64,000 nucleotides of DNA from Microcaldota archaeon (GTDB lineage Archaea; Micrarchaeota; Micrarchaeia; Micrarchaeales; Micrarchaeaceae), in the NCBI GenBank assembly GCA_021798935.1, contig JAJZBL010000003.1, positions 62,001 through 126,000 of the forward strand, in the 5' to 3' direction. A program made the position numbers and the translations under genes. The notes beneath the pieces are model-generated. The model ran no database searches, was not told where the DNA came from, and saw only the letters and a program-made list of their open reading frames with translations. Below, piece after piece: positions 1 to 8,441 of the stretch. Numbering within the stretch: position 1 is the stretch's first letter; every line of letters starts with the position of its first letter.

Positions 1-169
1 GGGTAAACAACCCCATTGGCGCATCAGGGTCATTCATTATGAGCATGTAGTATTTGCCTTCTGCCACCCCACTTACGCTTATTTCAGGTGAAGTATCCTC
101 ACCTTCACAACTATATACCTTTGGTATATAACCTCCATTTTTAAAAGACCTTATAGTTATTTTTTCCAT
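1..169 (-). CDS. PEBP family protein (YbhB/YbcL-like), N-terminal part
   Basis: Only the first 56 residues are inside the window; the gene runs off the left edge. They carry the start of the phosphatidylethanolamine-binding protein fold: IPKVYSCEGEDTSPEIS near residues 14-30 and NDPDAPMG near 46-53, the latter forming the ligand pocket in this family. The family is cytosolic and binds small anionic ligands; a role in archaea is not established. The start ATG (169) was chosen because the conserved strand begins at once. It lies 21 nt downstream of the stop of the channel gene on the same strand and may be co-transcribed with it. Confidence 0.85.
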   Translation of the reverse strand, partial: MEKITIRSFKNGGYIPKVYSCEGEDTSPEISVSGVAEGKYYMLIMNDPDAPMGLFT

Positions 170-190
170 CCATATCACTCAATAATTTTG

Positions 191-952
191 TCATTCGGGC
201 TTGTTGGTCAAGTTGTTTATTATATTGACAGCGACCAAAGAGCTAGGATTTATTATCGTACAGTTGGCAGGAAGATTAAGATCAGCTAAACGCTTTTCTG
301 CTTCTTGTGAATGTATTATTATTATCTTGTCTGATTCTTTTGATATCGAATTTACAACTAAGAACGTGTAAAGGAGCATTGAACTATTTGCCATATCTAT
401 TATTATTTCAAAAGCTTTTTCCAAAGTAAATTTCTTAAGTTCTGCTTCTGAAGTTACATCTACCATAAATGCCTTATATCCGAGATTTTTAAGCTTGTCG
501 ACTTCATCGCTATCAGAACTTAATATGATAAAATTTTTGTTCAGTTTTTTAAGGTTTTCTGCCAATACTAAATTGACAGAATCTGTTCCTATTAAGACTA
601 TATGATTTTTAAAAAATCTCTTTTGAATTCCTGCTATGCTTCCTGTAAGTTTATCCATTCTATCTTCCATTACCTCACCTGCTATCAAGCTAAGTGCACC
701 CAAAAATACACCTAGACCTGATATTATAAGTAGCGTCTCAAATATCATTCCTAAATTGGTATCTGGAATTATATTGCTTCCAACTGTTGAAAGTGTAGTT
801 ACTGTAAAATAAATAGCATCTATATAACTTAATCTTTTTAAATTGAAAACATGGTAGTAATTGCCTACCAGATAGGTGGCAACCGAACCTACAATTATTG
901 TCACTAAGATAAGAATTATATAAACAACCAATTTCAATGAGAATGAAGCCAC
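191..952 (-). CDS. Two-helix potassium-channel-like protein with degenerate RCK domain
   Basis: The 253-residue protein has TM1 at about 7-30, a pore helix and filter at about 44-60, TM2 at about 67-92 and a cytosolic TrkA-N/RCK-like domain from about 115. This is the MthK/Kch layout. Two features are off. The filter reads TVGSN (56-60) instead of TVGYG. The nucleotide-binding loop is IGTDSVNLVLAENL, lacking the usual GxGxxG glycines. It is therefore either a channel with altered selectivity or a ligand-independent or non-conducting relative. The start is GTG; no in-frame ATG lies just upstream. Membrane location and fold are well supported; potassium selectivity is not. Confidence 0.85.
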   Translation of the reverse strand: MASFSLKLVVYIILILVTIIVGSVATYLVGNYYHVFNLKRLSYIDAIYFTVTTLSTVGSNIIPDTNLGMIFETLLIISGLGVFLGALSLIAGEVMEDRMDKLTGSIAGIQKRFFKNHIVLIGTDSVNLVLAENLKKLNKNFIILSSDSDEVDKLKNLGYKAFMVDVTSEAELKKFTLEKAFEIIIDMANSSMLLYTFLVVNSISKESDKIIIIHSQEAEKRLADLNLPANCTIINPSSLVAVNIINNLTNKPE

Positions 953-1135
953 TTTTTCATCATCTTTTTTTTAAATCTATAATATTTTAGCATAAAAAGA
1001 CTTAAATTTACCGTTTGCTTGGCGTAAATATATGGATAGGAAATAGGAGTATTACACCACAAAAGGTTATTTGCTATATCTTAACGTCTATTAACGGATA
1101 TTTGTTACGTCAATAAACATTTTGTCGGGTAGTGC

Positions 1136-1148
1136 TTTTTATATTTAA
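1136..1148 (+). promoter_or_regulatory. TATA-like box for the malic enzyme gene
   Basis: The T-rich element TTTTTATATTTAA is centred near 1142. Archaeal transcription usually starts about 25 nt downstream of the TATA centre, which would fall near 1167. That makes the ATG at 1171, rather than the one at 1162, the likely start of an almost leaderless mRNA. This is inference from spacing only. Confidence 0.45.
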
Positions 1149-1170
1149 CGCATAAGTTATAATGATTTCT

Positions 1171-2433
1171 ATGGCAACTGAAAAAGATATATTAGATGCA
1201 CACAGCATTATGCATGGGAAGATAGAGATAATTCCTAAGGTTAAAATTGAATCAAACCAAGATCTTTCAATTCATTATACACCAGGAGTTGCGACTGTCT
1301 GCAATGCGATAAAGGACGACAAAGACTTGGCTTATGAATATACTAATAAAGGCAATATGGTAGCTGTAATATCAGACGGAACACGTATATTAGGGCTTGG
1401 CAATATAGGTCCCGAAGCAGGACTTCCGGTTATGGAGGGCAAGTCACTATTATTTAAGAGGTACGGAGGAGTAGATGCAATACCAATGTGCATTGGAACT
1501 ACAGATGAAGAGGAGATTATTAAATTTGCAAAGCAGATATCTCCTACATTAGGAGGCATAAATATAGAGGATATAGAGTCACCTAAGTCATTTAGGATAG
1601 TGGATAGGCTTTCAGAGGAATTAGACATACCTGTATTGCACGATGACCAGCAAGGCACAGCAATGGTAATACTTGCAGGCCTCCTAAATTCGCTTAAGTT
1701 AGCAGGAAAAGATTTGAACAATGCAAGGATAGTGGTAAATGGAGCAGGATCTGCAGGAATGGGTGTTGTAAGGCTACTAGCTTTAGCCAAAGTCAAGAAT
1801 GTTTATGTAGTTGATACACATGGCATAATATATGATGGCAGAAAGGAAGGCATGAATGAGTTCAAGGAAGAGATAGCCAGGTTAACAAACCCAGAAAAGA
1901 AGAAAGGAAGCTTGGCTGACGCGGCTAAAGATGCAGATGTCCTTATAGGCCTTTCCAAACCAAACATGTTCACGGCAGATATCATAAAAGCGATGAATGA
2001 TAAGGCAATAATCTTTGCCCTTGCTAATCCCGTGCCAGAAGTAGATTACGATGAAGCCAAAAAGCTAGGTGCATTTATAGTCGCAACTGGAAGAAGCGAC
2101 AAGCCGAATCAGGTGAACAACTTGCTTGGATTCCCAGGCATAATGAGAGGATTGCTTGATGCCAGAGCTAAAAAAGTGACATATAGCATGCTTTATAATG
2201 CAGCTATAGCATTAGCCGATTCAGTAGGGGACAAATTGTCAACAGATTACATACTTCCTTCGGTAGGTAGTCCAAATGAAAGCGTAGGCATATTCGAAAA
2301 GATAGCTTTTGCAGTTGCAGAAACCGCAGTTAAGGAGTCCAATTCCAAGATAACGGATTTAGATATTATAAAAAGTAATATCACGAAAAATCTCGAAAGA
2401 AACAGAAGCTTGCACGAAAAGCTATATACGTAA
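1171..2433 (+). CDS. Malic enzyme, short form (oxaloacetate-decarboxylating malate dehydrogenase)
   Basis: This enzyme oxidatively decarboxylates malate to pyruvate and CO2 with NAD(P)+, linking C4 acids to pyruvate. At about 420 residues it is the short prokaryotic form. Visible motifs are YTPGVATVC with the catalytic tyrosine, the metal-site stretches NIEDIESPKSF and LHDDQQGTA, the Rossmann glycines in VVNGAGSAGMG, and LANPVPEVDYDEA. The longer reading begins at ATG 1162, but the TATA spacing favours ATG 1171 (MATEKDIL). It is monocistronic, followed by a hairpin-rich spacer before pyrG. NAD versus NADP preference cannot be read with confidence. Confidence 0.95.
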   Translation: MATEKDILDAHSIMHGKIEIIPKVKIESNQDLSIHYTPGVATVCNAIKDDKDLAYEYTNKGNMVAVISDGTRILGLGNIGPEAGLPVMEGKSLLFKRYGGVDAIPMCIGTTDEEEIIKFAKQISPTLGGINIEDIESPKSFRIVDRLSEELDIPVLHDDQQGTAMVILAGLLNSLKLAGKDLNNARIVVNGAGSAGMGVVRLLALAKVKNVYVVDTHGIIYDGRKEGMNEFKEEIARLTNPEKKKGSLADAAKDADVLIGLSKPNMFTADIIKAMNDKAIIFALANPVPEVDYDEAKKLGAFIVATGRSDKPNQVNNLLGFPGIMRGLLDARAKKVTYSMLYNAAIALADSVGDKLSTDYILPSVGSPNESVGIFEKIAFAVAETAVKESNSKITDLDIIKSNITKNLERNRSLHEKLYT

Positions 2434-2446
2434 TTTAAAATATGAT

Positions 2447-2511
2447 CCCGCATGCATTTCTGCATGTGGGGTGGATATGGTGTGGTGTTTTGAAAAAAAC
2501 ACGCGCATATC
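2447..2511 (+). terminator. Tandem hairpins between malic enzyme and pyrG
   Basis: The first stem pairs CCCGCATGC (2447-2455) with GCATGTGGG (2462-2470), 9 bp with one G-U and a 6-nt loop. The second pairs GATATG (2474-2479) with CATATC (2506-2511) and, inside it, GTGTTTT with AAAACAC around a short loop. The stems start 13 nt after the malic enzyme stop. They could end that transcript or be part of a small structured RNA. The rest of this 296-nt spacer (to 2729) is AT-rich, with the probable pyrG TATA region near 2690-2705. Confidence 0.45.
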
Positions 2512-2729
2512 TACTTAATATTAACTTATATAAATACTTTTGCCTATTTTATTTTAAGAATTCTTAATAAAATTTAATGGTTTTTGCTAAATTTTGATTA
2601 ATTTTATTAATTTCTTGTTCAATTCTCTCGATAAATCAAAATATTATTTTATAATGGGATTTTGTTTGAATTTCCAGTAACCTAAATTTAAATATTTTAT
2701 ATTTAATTATTTCACTTGGTGGATTGTAA

Positions 2730-4319
2730 ATGCAATATATCGTAGTTACGGGTGGAGTGGTTTCAGGTTTAGGGAAAGGCACAATAGTATCCAGCTTATC
2801 TTACCTGCTAAAAAATAGCGGGTTGAATGTGACAGATATAAAGATAGATCCTTATTTAAACTTCGATGCTGGCACTATGAGCCCGTACCAGCATGGAGAG
2901 GTATTTGTGCTAGATGATGGAGGCGAAGTAGATCTTGACTTAGGCAATTACGAAAGGTTTTTGGATACTAATTTGACATTCAAAAATAGCATAACAACAG
3001 GAAAGGTATACAAAAGAGTTATAGAGAAGGAAAGGAAAGGGGATTACCTTGGAAGCACCGTACAGATAATACCCCATATTACCGATGAAATAAAGCATGA
3101 AATAGAGGATGCGGCAGATGGGTACGATATAGCACTTATAGAAGTTGGTGGTACGGTTGGCGATATAGAATCGATGCCATTCCTGGAGGCTTTAAGGCAG
3201 ATGAGATCAATGCCTAAAAATCAGATGATATTTGGGCATGTAACGCTTGTGCCTGAAATAGGAGATGAACAGAAAACCAAGCCCACACAGCATGGAATAC
3301 GAGATTTGAGGTCTATAGGCATACAGCCGGATATGCTTTTTTGCAGATCGACAAACCCTTTAAGCAAATCAGCAAAGGAGAAAATTTCACTATTCACTGA
3401 TGTAGCAGAATCTGAGATAATAAGCGCTTACGATGTGATGAATGCGTATTTTGTGCCTAAATTGCTCATGGATCAAGGAATTTTAGACTTTATAAAGGGT
3501 AGATTCTCCATAAAAGGCCATGAATTGAAGTACACGCTCGATGAATTTACTAAGAATCTAGAAAATCCAAAGGAAAGGGTCAAGATAGCAATTGTGGGAA
3601 AATATATTGAGATGAAAGATGCTTATATAAGCCATAGGGAGGCTTTCTCTCATGTAACGGGCAATACTGGAATAGGTGTTGACATAAAATGGGTTGATTC
3701 AGATAAATTAAAAAATGGAACTGATTCTATTAAGGACGTTGATGGCATTCTTGTGCCTGGCGGATTTGGCTATAGGGGTGTTGAAGGGATGATAATTGCT
3801 GAGAGATATGCAAGGGAAAATAATGTTCCTTATCTTGGCATATGCTTAGGTTTCCAGGTTGCAGTTATAGAGATATCAAGAAACCTCCTGCATCTTGAAG
3901 GCGCAAACAGTACGGAATTTGACAAAAATACCAAATACCCTGTGATAGACCTTCTTCCTGAACAGGAAGGAATCAAAGATATGGGAGGCACTATGAGATT
4001 AGGATCTAAGGAGATAGATATCAAAGAGGGCACGTTCGCTCATGGATTATATGGAGCGGATAAAATTTACGAAAGGCATAGGCACAGGTATGAAGTAAAC
4101 CCTAAATACATAAGCAAGCTAAATGAAGCAGGTGTCGTATTTTCAGGAACAGATAAGGAAGGAGTAAGGATGGAGATAATGGAATTTCTAGGAAGAAAGG
4201 ATTACATTGCTACACAGTTTCATGCAGAGTTAAAATCAAGGCCTATGAATCCTTCCAAAGTTCATATTAATTTAGTAAAATCCGCACTAGAGTACCAAAA
4301 AGCGAAGCTTAAGCTTTGA
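2730..4319 (+). CDS. pyrG: CTP synthase
   Basis: This cytosolic enzyme makes CTP from UTP, ATP and glutamine. The 529 residues match the family length. The N-terminal synthase domain has the P-loop region VVSGLGKGT and the [19 protein letters not shown] signature. The C-terminal class I glutaminase domain has LGICLGFQ with the nucleophile at about Cys372 and a His-x-Glu pair in QFHAEL near the end. The ATG at 2730 follows a good ribosome binding site (TTGGTGGA). It has its own promoter region and no operon partner on this strand. Confidence 0.98.
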   Translation: MQYIVVTGGVVSGLGKGTIVSSLSYLLKNSGLNVTDIKIDPYLNFDAGTMSPYQHGEVFVLDDGGEVDLDLGNYERFLDTNLTFKNSITTGKVYKRVIEKERKGDYLGSTVQIIPHITDEIKHEIEDAADGYDIALIEVGGTVGDIESMPFLEALRQMRSMPKNQMIFGHVTLVPEIGDEQKTKPTQHGIRDLRSIGIQPDMLFCRSTNPLSKSAKEKISLFTDVAESEIISAYDVMNAYFVPKLLMDQGILDFIKGRFSIKGHELKYTLDEFTKNLENPKERVKIAIVGKYIEMKDAYISHREAFSHVTGNTGIGVDIKWVDSDKLKNGTDSIKDVDGILVPGGFGYRGVEGMIIAERYARENNVPYLGICLGFQVAVIEISRNLLHLEGANSTEFDKNTKYPVIDLLPEQEGIKDMGGTMRLGSKEIDIKEGTFAHGLYGADKIYERHRHRYEVNPKYISKLNEAGVVFSGTDKEGVRMEIMEFLGRKDYIATQFHAELKSRPMNPSKVHINLVKSALEYQKAKLKL

Positions 4320-4350
4320 TCTTTTTTAGTTTCTGAATTAAAAGGATAAT

Positions 4351-4380
4351 GGAGTTTATAGTGCAACTATAGTATGCTCC
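4351..4380 (+). terminator. Hairpin between convergent pyrG and tRNA-Ala
   Basis: TATAGT (4357-4362) pairs perfectly with ACTATA (4366-4371) around a 3-nt loop, closed outside by GGAG (4351-4354) with CTCC (4377-4380). It lies between two convergent genes, so it could act as a terminator for either. It has no long T-run directly after it. Confidence 0.35.
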
Positions 4381-4426
4381 GTGCTATTTGTGAGTTCAAT
4401 TATTAGGTAAAAATAAAAAAGAAAAG

Positions 4427-4511
4427 TGGACTCTGCGGGATTTTCATTATTATTTTGAACCCGCAACCTCCTGCATGCCATGCAGGCGCGCTACCGTTGT
4501 GCCAAGAGCCC
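4427..4511 (-). tRNA. tRNA-Ala (anticodon GGC) with a T-loop intron
   Basis: The 85-nt gene has acceptor strands GGGCTCT and AGAGTCC, including the G3-U70 pair that is the alanine identity element, and discriminator A73. The anticodon arm is CCTGC-ATGGCAT-GCAGG, giving anticodon GGC. CCA is not encoded. The T-stem GCGGG/CCCGC encloses 20 nt instead of 7. The 13 extra bases fit an intron between positions 59 and 60 (see the intron entry). The D-stem has one A-C mismatch at 12-23. It starts 16 nt after the Sm-like gene on the same strand, so the two may be transcribed together. Confidence 0.92.
4441..4453 (-). other. 13-nt intron in the tRNA-Ala T-loop
   Basis: Read on the minus strand, TTCA of the T-loop pairs with TGAA inside the insertion, forming a 4-bp helix flanked by 3-nt bulges AAA and AAT. 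Cutting each bulge after its second base, as archaeal splicing endonuclease does, removes exactly 13 nt (ATAATAATGAAAA) and leaves the normal loop TTCAAAT. Confidence 0.82.
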
Positions 4512-4527
4512 ACAAAATTTAATTAAG

Positions 4528-4776
4528 TTAAGTAGGAGAGACAAATATTATATTCCCTCCCCTAAGCAGTATTATGCCCAATTTGGCCTTAAGCTCCCCA
4601 TTAGAGTCAAGTTCTTCTGCACCGTCCATCACTATATTCATATGTGCATCAAACGATGTTATCTTTCCTCTTATGCTGAGATTATTCTTTAACCTTACCA
4701 GCACCTGCTTACCTATTGATTTGTTCAACAAGTCAAATGGCCTTTCCTGTGTAAAATTTACGTTTGCATTCATCAT
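4528..4776 (-). CDS. Sm-like archaeal protein (LSm/SmAP)
   Basis: This small RNA-binding protein of 82 residues forms ring oligomers in its family and binds U-rich RNA. The Sm1 motif spans about residues 21-54 (VLVRLKNNLSIRGKI, then DAHMNIVMDGAEE) and Sm2 is ILLRGGNIIFVSP near the end. The ATG at 4776 follows GAGTGAGCAA; the next codon is also ATG. Its stop lies 16 nt before tRNA-Ala on the same strand. LSm genes often sit next to translation or RNA genes, but no functional pairing is shown here. Confidence 0.93.
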   Translation of the reverse strand: MMNANVNFTQERPFDLLNKSIGKQVLVRLKNNLSIRGKITSFDAHMNIVMDGAEELDSNGELKAKLGIILLRGGNIIFVSPT

Positions 4777-4838
4777 TTGCTCACTCTAATCTTTAAAACT
4801 TACTTAATTAAAAAACAAAGAATAAATATTTAAGCCTG

Positions 4839-5897
4839 TCACTCCTCCGCTTTTATTTTTTTCAAATCCTCTTTCTTGATTGCAAGCTTTACAAGCCCTG
4901 TCCCAACATGTATCTGCTTTCCTATAAGGACATTCTCAGATACACCTTTCAAAGGATCTGACTCGCCGAATATGCTTGCATTTACAAAGTGCTTTACAGT
5001 TTCCTCATAAGCAGCTCTTGCAAAAACTGATGCTTTGGTACCTGCCAATCCATGCCTGCCTACGCCTATTATCGTTCCGGTCAATGTCATCGAATCTGCT
5101 ATCAAGCCCATATGCCTGAAATCAACCTTCACACCTTCGTGCTGCATCGTATTTTTAAGCTCGTATGCAATCGCATTCCTAGCTGCCTCTACTCCATAGG
5201 ATTTAAGGACATCAAATGGATCTGTGCTGTATATGCTTTCTGAAAGGACACCCTCCAATTGCATCGCCTCCGATATGTTGCTGCCACTGGTAAATATGTA
5301 GAATGATTCATCATCATTCTGCATTATCACTGCTTTGTTTATGCCTTTTATCCCAGATAGCTGGAAATCCATTATATGTACGAAGGCTATACGTGTAGAA
5401 TGTATGTCCTTGGCTTTCTTCTGGCTTATTATCAGGTGGTTGCTTTTCTTTTCTATGCTTATTCCACTGAACTTTTTGGTCAGCTTTTCTATTATTTGGT
5501 CTTCTGTAAGCATATTGTCCTCCATCTTGGATTTGCTAAGGACTAGCTCAAGCTTTGATTCCTTTAGATTTTCAATATGCTTTAAGATAACATCTTTTAT
5601 GCGAACTTCCTGGAACTTTTTTGCAAGCTTCTTGACTGCATCATAATTCTTTTTTATCTTTGGATCCAGTGGAACAATCATAGTTGGAGAAGCTTGCTTC
5701 TTCCTTGCATCTACAAGCTCTATCACCCTCGGCAAACCAGAGGATATTGTAGTTGCTATACCTGCACTGTGGAATGTCCTGAGGACCATCTGTGTTGAAG
5801 GCTCTCCCATCGATTGCGCTGCGACAACTCCTACAGGCTCGCCATATTGCACATCAACATTTTTTATTGATATTTCATTTTCTTTCTTAGCTGCCAT
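4839..5897 (-). CDS. rpoA2: DNA-directed RNA polymerase subunit A''
   Basis: This is the C-terminal part of the largest RNA polymerase subunit, a separate gene in archaea. The 352 residues begin with the trigger-loop region EPVGVVAAQSMGEPSTQM and TFHSAGIA and continue to the clamp and jaw region (HMGLIADSMTLTGTIIGVGRHG). The ATG at 5897 follows GAGGTATTTAAT. It starts 10 nt after rpoA1 and ends the polymerase operon. The rpl30e, nusA, rps12 and rps7 genes that often follow in euryarchaea are absent here. Confidence 0.97.
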   Translation of the reverse strand: MAAKKENEISIKNVDVQYGEPVGVVAAQSMGEPSTQMVLRTFHSAGIATTISSGLPRVIELVDARKKQASPTMIVPLDPKIKKNYDAVKKLAKKFQEVRIKDVILKHIENLKESKLELVLSKSKMEDNMLTEDQIIEKLTKKFSGISIEKKSNHLIISQKKAKDIHSTRIAFVHIMDFQLSGIKGINKAVIMQNDDESFYIFTSGSNISEAMQLEGVLSESIYSTDPFDVLKSYGVEAARNAIAYELKNTMQHEGVKVDFRHMGLIADSMTLTGTIIGVGRHGLAGTKASVFARAAYEETVKHFVNASIFGESDPLKGVSENVLIGKQIHVGTGLVKLAIKKEDLKKIKAEE

Positions 5898-5907
5898 ATT
5901 AAATACC

Positions 5908-8430
5908 TCATTTGTCTGACTCTACGTTAACATACATAGGGTCTACTCCATCTCCTCCGTATATAGGCTGTATAAGTTCCATTCCAGATCCTCTTACACT
6001 CTTGTCATCGCTGATGTAGAAATCCATCATCGCGTTTACAAGCCTTCTGTACATGTAACCGCTGACTGCAGTTACCAATGATTTAGTAGCTGCGCTATCT
6101 CTTGCTCCCATAGCGTGCTCGAAAAAGTCTGTAGGTGTGAGCCCTTCGAAGAAGCATGATGTCACAAATCCTTTTGCACGAGGATCTTTGTCATTCTTGC
6201 GGAAGTAAGGCAATACCCTGCCTGAATAACCTCTCGATGGCCTCTTTCCTCTTACTGATTGCTGGCCAAGAAGCATGCTCATCTGTATCACGTTCATTAT
6301 CGAACCTCTTGCTCCTATTGATGCGAGGAGGAATGCGTTGTTAGTTGTGTTCATAGTCTTATTTAGATACTTCCCTGCTATATCTCTCGCTTCACTGAGC
6401 TGTGCGAACAGCAAAGTGGTCATCGTCTGCTTTCTCGTATAACCAGGCAACGCATCAAGAGTCCTGTCATTGTATCCCTCAATTATCTTGTTTGCCTTGT
6501 CTTCAACTTCCTTAATTATCCTTTCCCTCTCATTTATCATCTCGTTGGTTACAAGGTAATCTTTAACACTTACAGTCAAGCCTCTCTTGTATACTGCCCT
6601 CAATGACAGCTTCGTGAGATTCAAGATAAACCTCTCTATAAAGTCAGGGCCATAATCTATGAACAGCTTTGATATAAGAGTTGATCCCTTTTCCCCTATC
6701 ATCTTGGAATCCAATATCCCTTCTATGAGCTTGCCGTTCTTTATTACAACAGGGCCTTTTAGGTTGTTTCCTGTAAAATTGAAATCTTTTGGGAATAGCA
6801 TTGATATTATAGATTTTCCATTGTAAAGCCCATTCTCAGATTCTTCAGGAAGATCAAAGATGCCTATATAAGAGAGCATTAAAGCGGCTTCATCTTTCGT
6901 ATAATAGGTATCGCCTTTTGTTATGAAGTACAACCCTGCTATCTCATCTTCTTCAGCATAGAAGACAGGCTGCCCGTGCCTTGCACTTAGCATCAGGTTC
7001 TTCGGCTGCATCATATATATCGCTTCTGCCTGCGCTTCAAGTGTCTGTGGCACGTGAAGGTTCATCTCATCCCCATCGTAATCTGCGTTATAAGGGTATG
7101 CTGCAGAAACCTGTATCCTAAAGGTCTTTCCAGGCATCACTTTTACCCTGTGTGCCATTATGGATAATCTGTGCAGTGTAGGCTGCCTGTTAAATAGTAC
7201 TATATCATTATCCATAAGCTGCCTTTCAACTATGTCTCCAGGTTCTAGGCTTGCGACAAGGTCCTCACGGTTCGTCTCAGTTACCCTCTTCCTTATCCCG
7301 CTTTTTGATATCACATTGAGCGCTTTTGGATAATCCGGGTTCATTATGAATTTTTTGGCAGCCTCAATATTCCACTTCGTTACATAAAGAGGTATGGTCA
7401 TCACTGATGCTATCTTCATAGGTACTCCAACCTGGTTTATTGTAAGGCTTGCATCGGATGATATGACACTTCTTGCTGAAAAGTTAACTCTCTTTCCACT
7501 AAGGTTGTATCTGAGCCTTCCTTCTTTCCCTTTAAGCCTCTGCGCTAAAGTCTTCAGTGGCTTTGTGGACCTGTGCCTTGCTACTGGAACTCCAGGTGTT
7601 TCGTTATTGAAATATGTTGTAACGTGATATTGCAGAAGTTCCCAAAGGTCATCTATTATTATCTGCGGGGCTCCTGCGTCTATATCCTGGGAAAGCCTCT
7701 CGTTTATACGCATTATCTCCACAAGCTTGTGCGTCAGATCATCTTCGCTTCTCTCTCCTGATTCTAAGGTTATAGAAGGCCTTACATTGACAGGTGGAAC
7801 CAGCAGAACACTCAGTATGAGCCATTCTGGCCTTGTTGCTTTAGGATCTATTCCTATGCTGATTAAATCTTCATCAGGTATATTTTCAAGCCAGTCTCTT
7901 ATAGTATCCGGCTTAATAGTTTCCCCATTTAAATAGAAGAAAGTAGGTCTTTCAAACTTGCGCTTGTGCTGCTCCGTTCCGCAGTAAGGGCATTTTTTAA
8001 GTGTCTTTAGTTTCTTGACTATGTCGTTGAATAGAAGCTCCTCCTTCTGCTCGTCAGCATTCAAGTTTATCTCCTTTAATGCCAATTTCACATCATCAGC
8101 TAGTTCTTTGCTAAGCATTACTCTGTTGCATTTCTCGCATGTTGACTGAAGCAGCATATATATAAATCTTGCAAACTCAGGATGTATAACAGGCCTTACA
8201 AGCTCTATATGCCCAAAATGGCCCATGCAGCTCTTTGCCCTGCCTCCACAGGTCTTGCACTTCAGCCCAGGATCTATTACTCCAAGCCTCTGGTCCATAA
8301 GGCCTCCATCTATAGGATAACCATCTTCGTTGTAAGTATCAGCTACTATAAGCTTTGCTACACTCATCTTCTTTATTGTATCCGGACTTAAAGTTGTAAA
8401 TTTTATATTATCTATGATTTCAGCTTGCAT
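5908..8430 (-). CDS. rpoA1: DNA-directed RNA polymerase subunit A'
   Basis: This is the N-terminal part of the largest subunit and carries the catalytic centre. The Mg2+ site is NADYDGDEMNLHVP. Zinc ligands occur in CKTCGGRAKSCMGHFGH near the N terminus and in a CxxCN...CPYCG pair. The lid and rudder region contains RLKGKEGRLRYNLSGKRVNF, and a bridge-helix-adjacent stretch reads GQQSVRGKRPSRGY. The reading can extend to 8445, but the ATG at 8430 follows GAGGGGG, a strong ribosome binding site. That leaves 840 residues and an 11-nt gap after rpoB1. Confidence 0.97.
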   Translation of the reverse strand: MQAEIIDNIKFTTLSPDTIKKMSVAKLIVADTYNEDGYPIDGGLMDQRLGVIDPGLKCKTCGGRAKSCMGHFGHIELVRPVIHPEFARFIYMLLQSTCEKCNRVMLSKELADDVKLALKEINLNADEQKEELLFNDIVKKLKTLKKCPYCGTEQHKRKFERPTFFYLNGETIKPDTIRDWLENIPDEDLISIGIDPKATRPEWLILSVLLVPPVNVRPSITLESGERSEDDLTHKLVEIMRINERLSQDIDAGAPQIIIDDLWELLQYHVTTYFNNETPGVPVARHRSTKPLKTLAQRLKGKEGRLRYNLSGKRVNFSARSVISSDASLTINQVGVPMKIASVMTIPLYVTKWNIEAAKKFIMNPDYPKALNVISKSGIRKRVTETNREDLVASLEPGDIVERQLMDNDIVLFNRQPTLHRLSIMAHRVKVMPGKTFRIQVSAAYPYNADYDGDEMNLHVPQTLEAQAEAIYMMQPKNLMLSARHGQPVFYAEEDEIAGLYFITKGDTYYTKDEAALMLSYIGIFDLPEESENGLYNGKSIISMLFPKDFNFTGNNLKGPVVIKNGKLIEGILDSKMIGEKGSTLISKLFIDYGPDFIERFILNLTKLSLRAVYKRGLTVSVKDYLVTNEMINERERIIKEVEDKANKIIEGYNDRTLDALPGYTRKQTMTTLLFAQLSEARDIAGKYLNKTMNTTNNAFLLASIGARGSIMNVIQMSMLLGQQSVRGKRPSRGYSGRVLPYFRKNDKDPRAKGFVTSCFFEGLTPTDFFEHAMGARDSAATKSLVTAVSGYMYRRLVNAMMDFYISDDKSVRGSGMELIQPIYGGDGVDPMYVNVESDK

Positions 8431-8441
8431 GATAAACCCCC

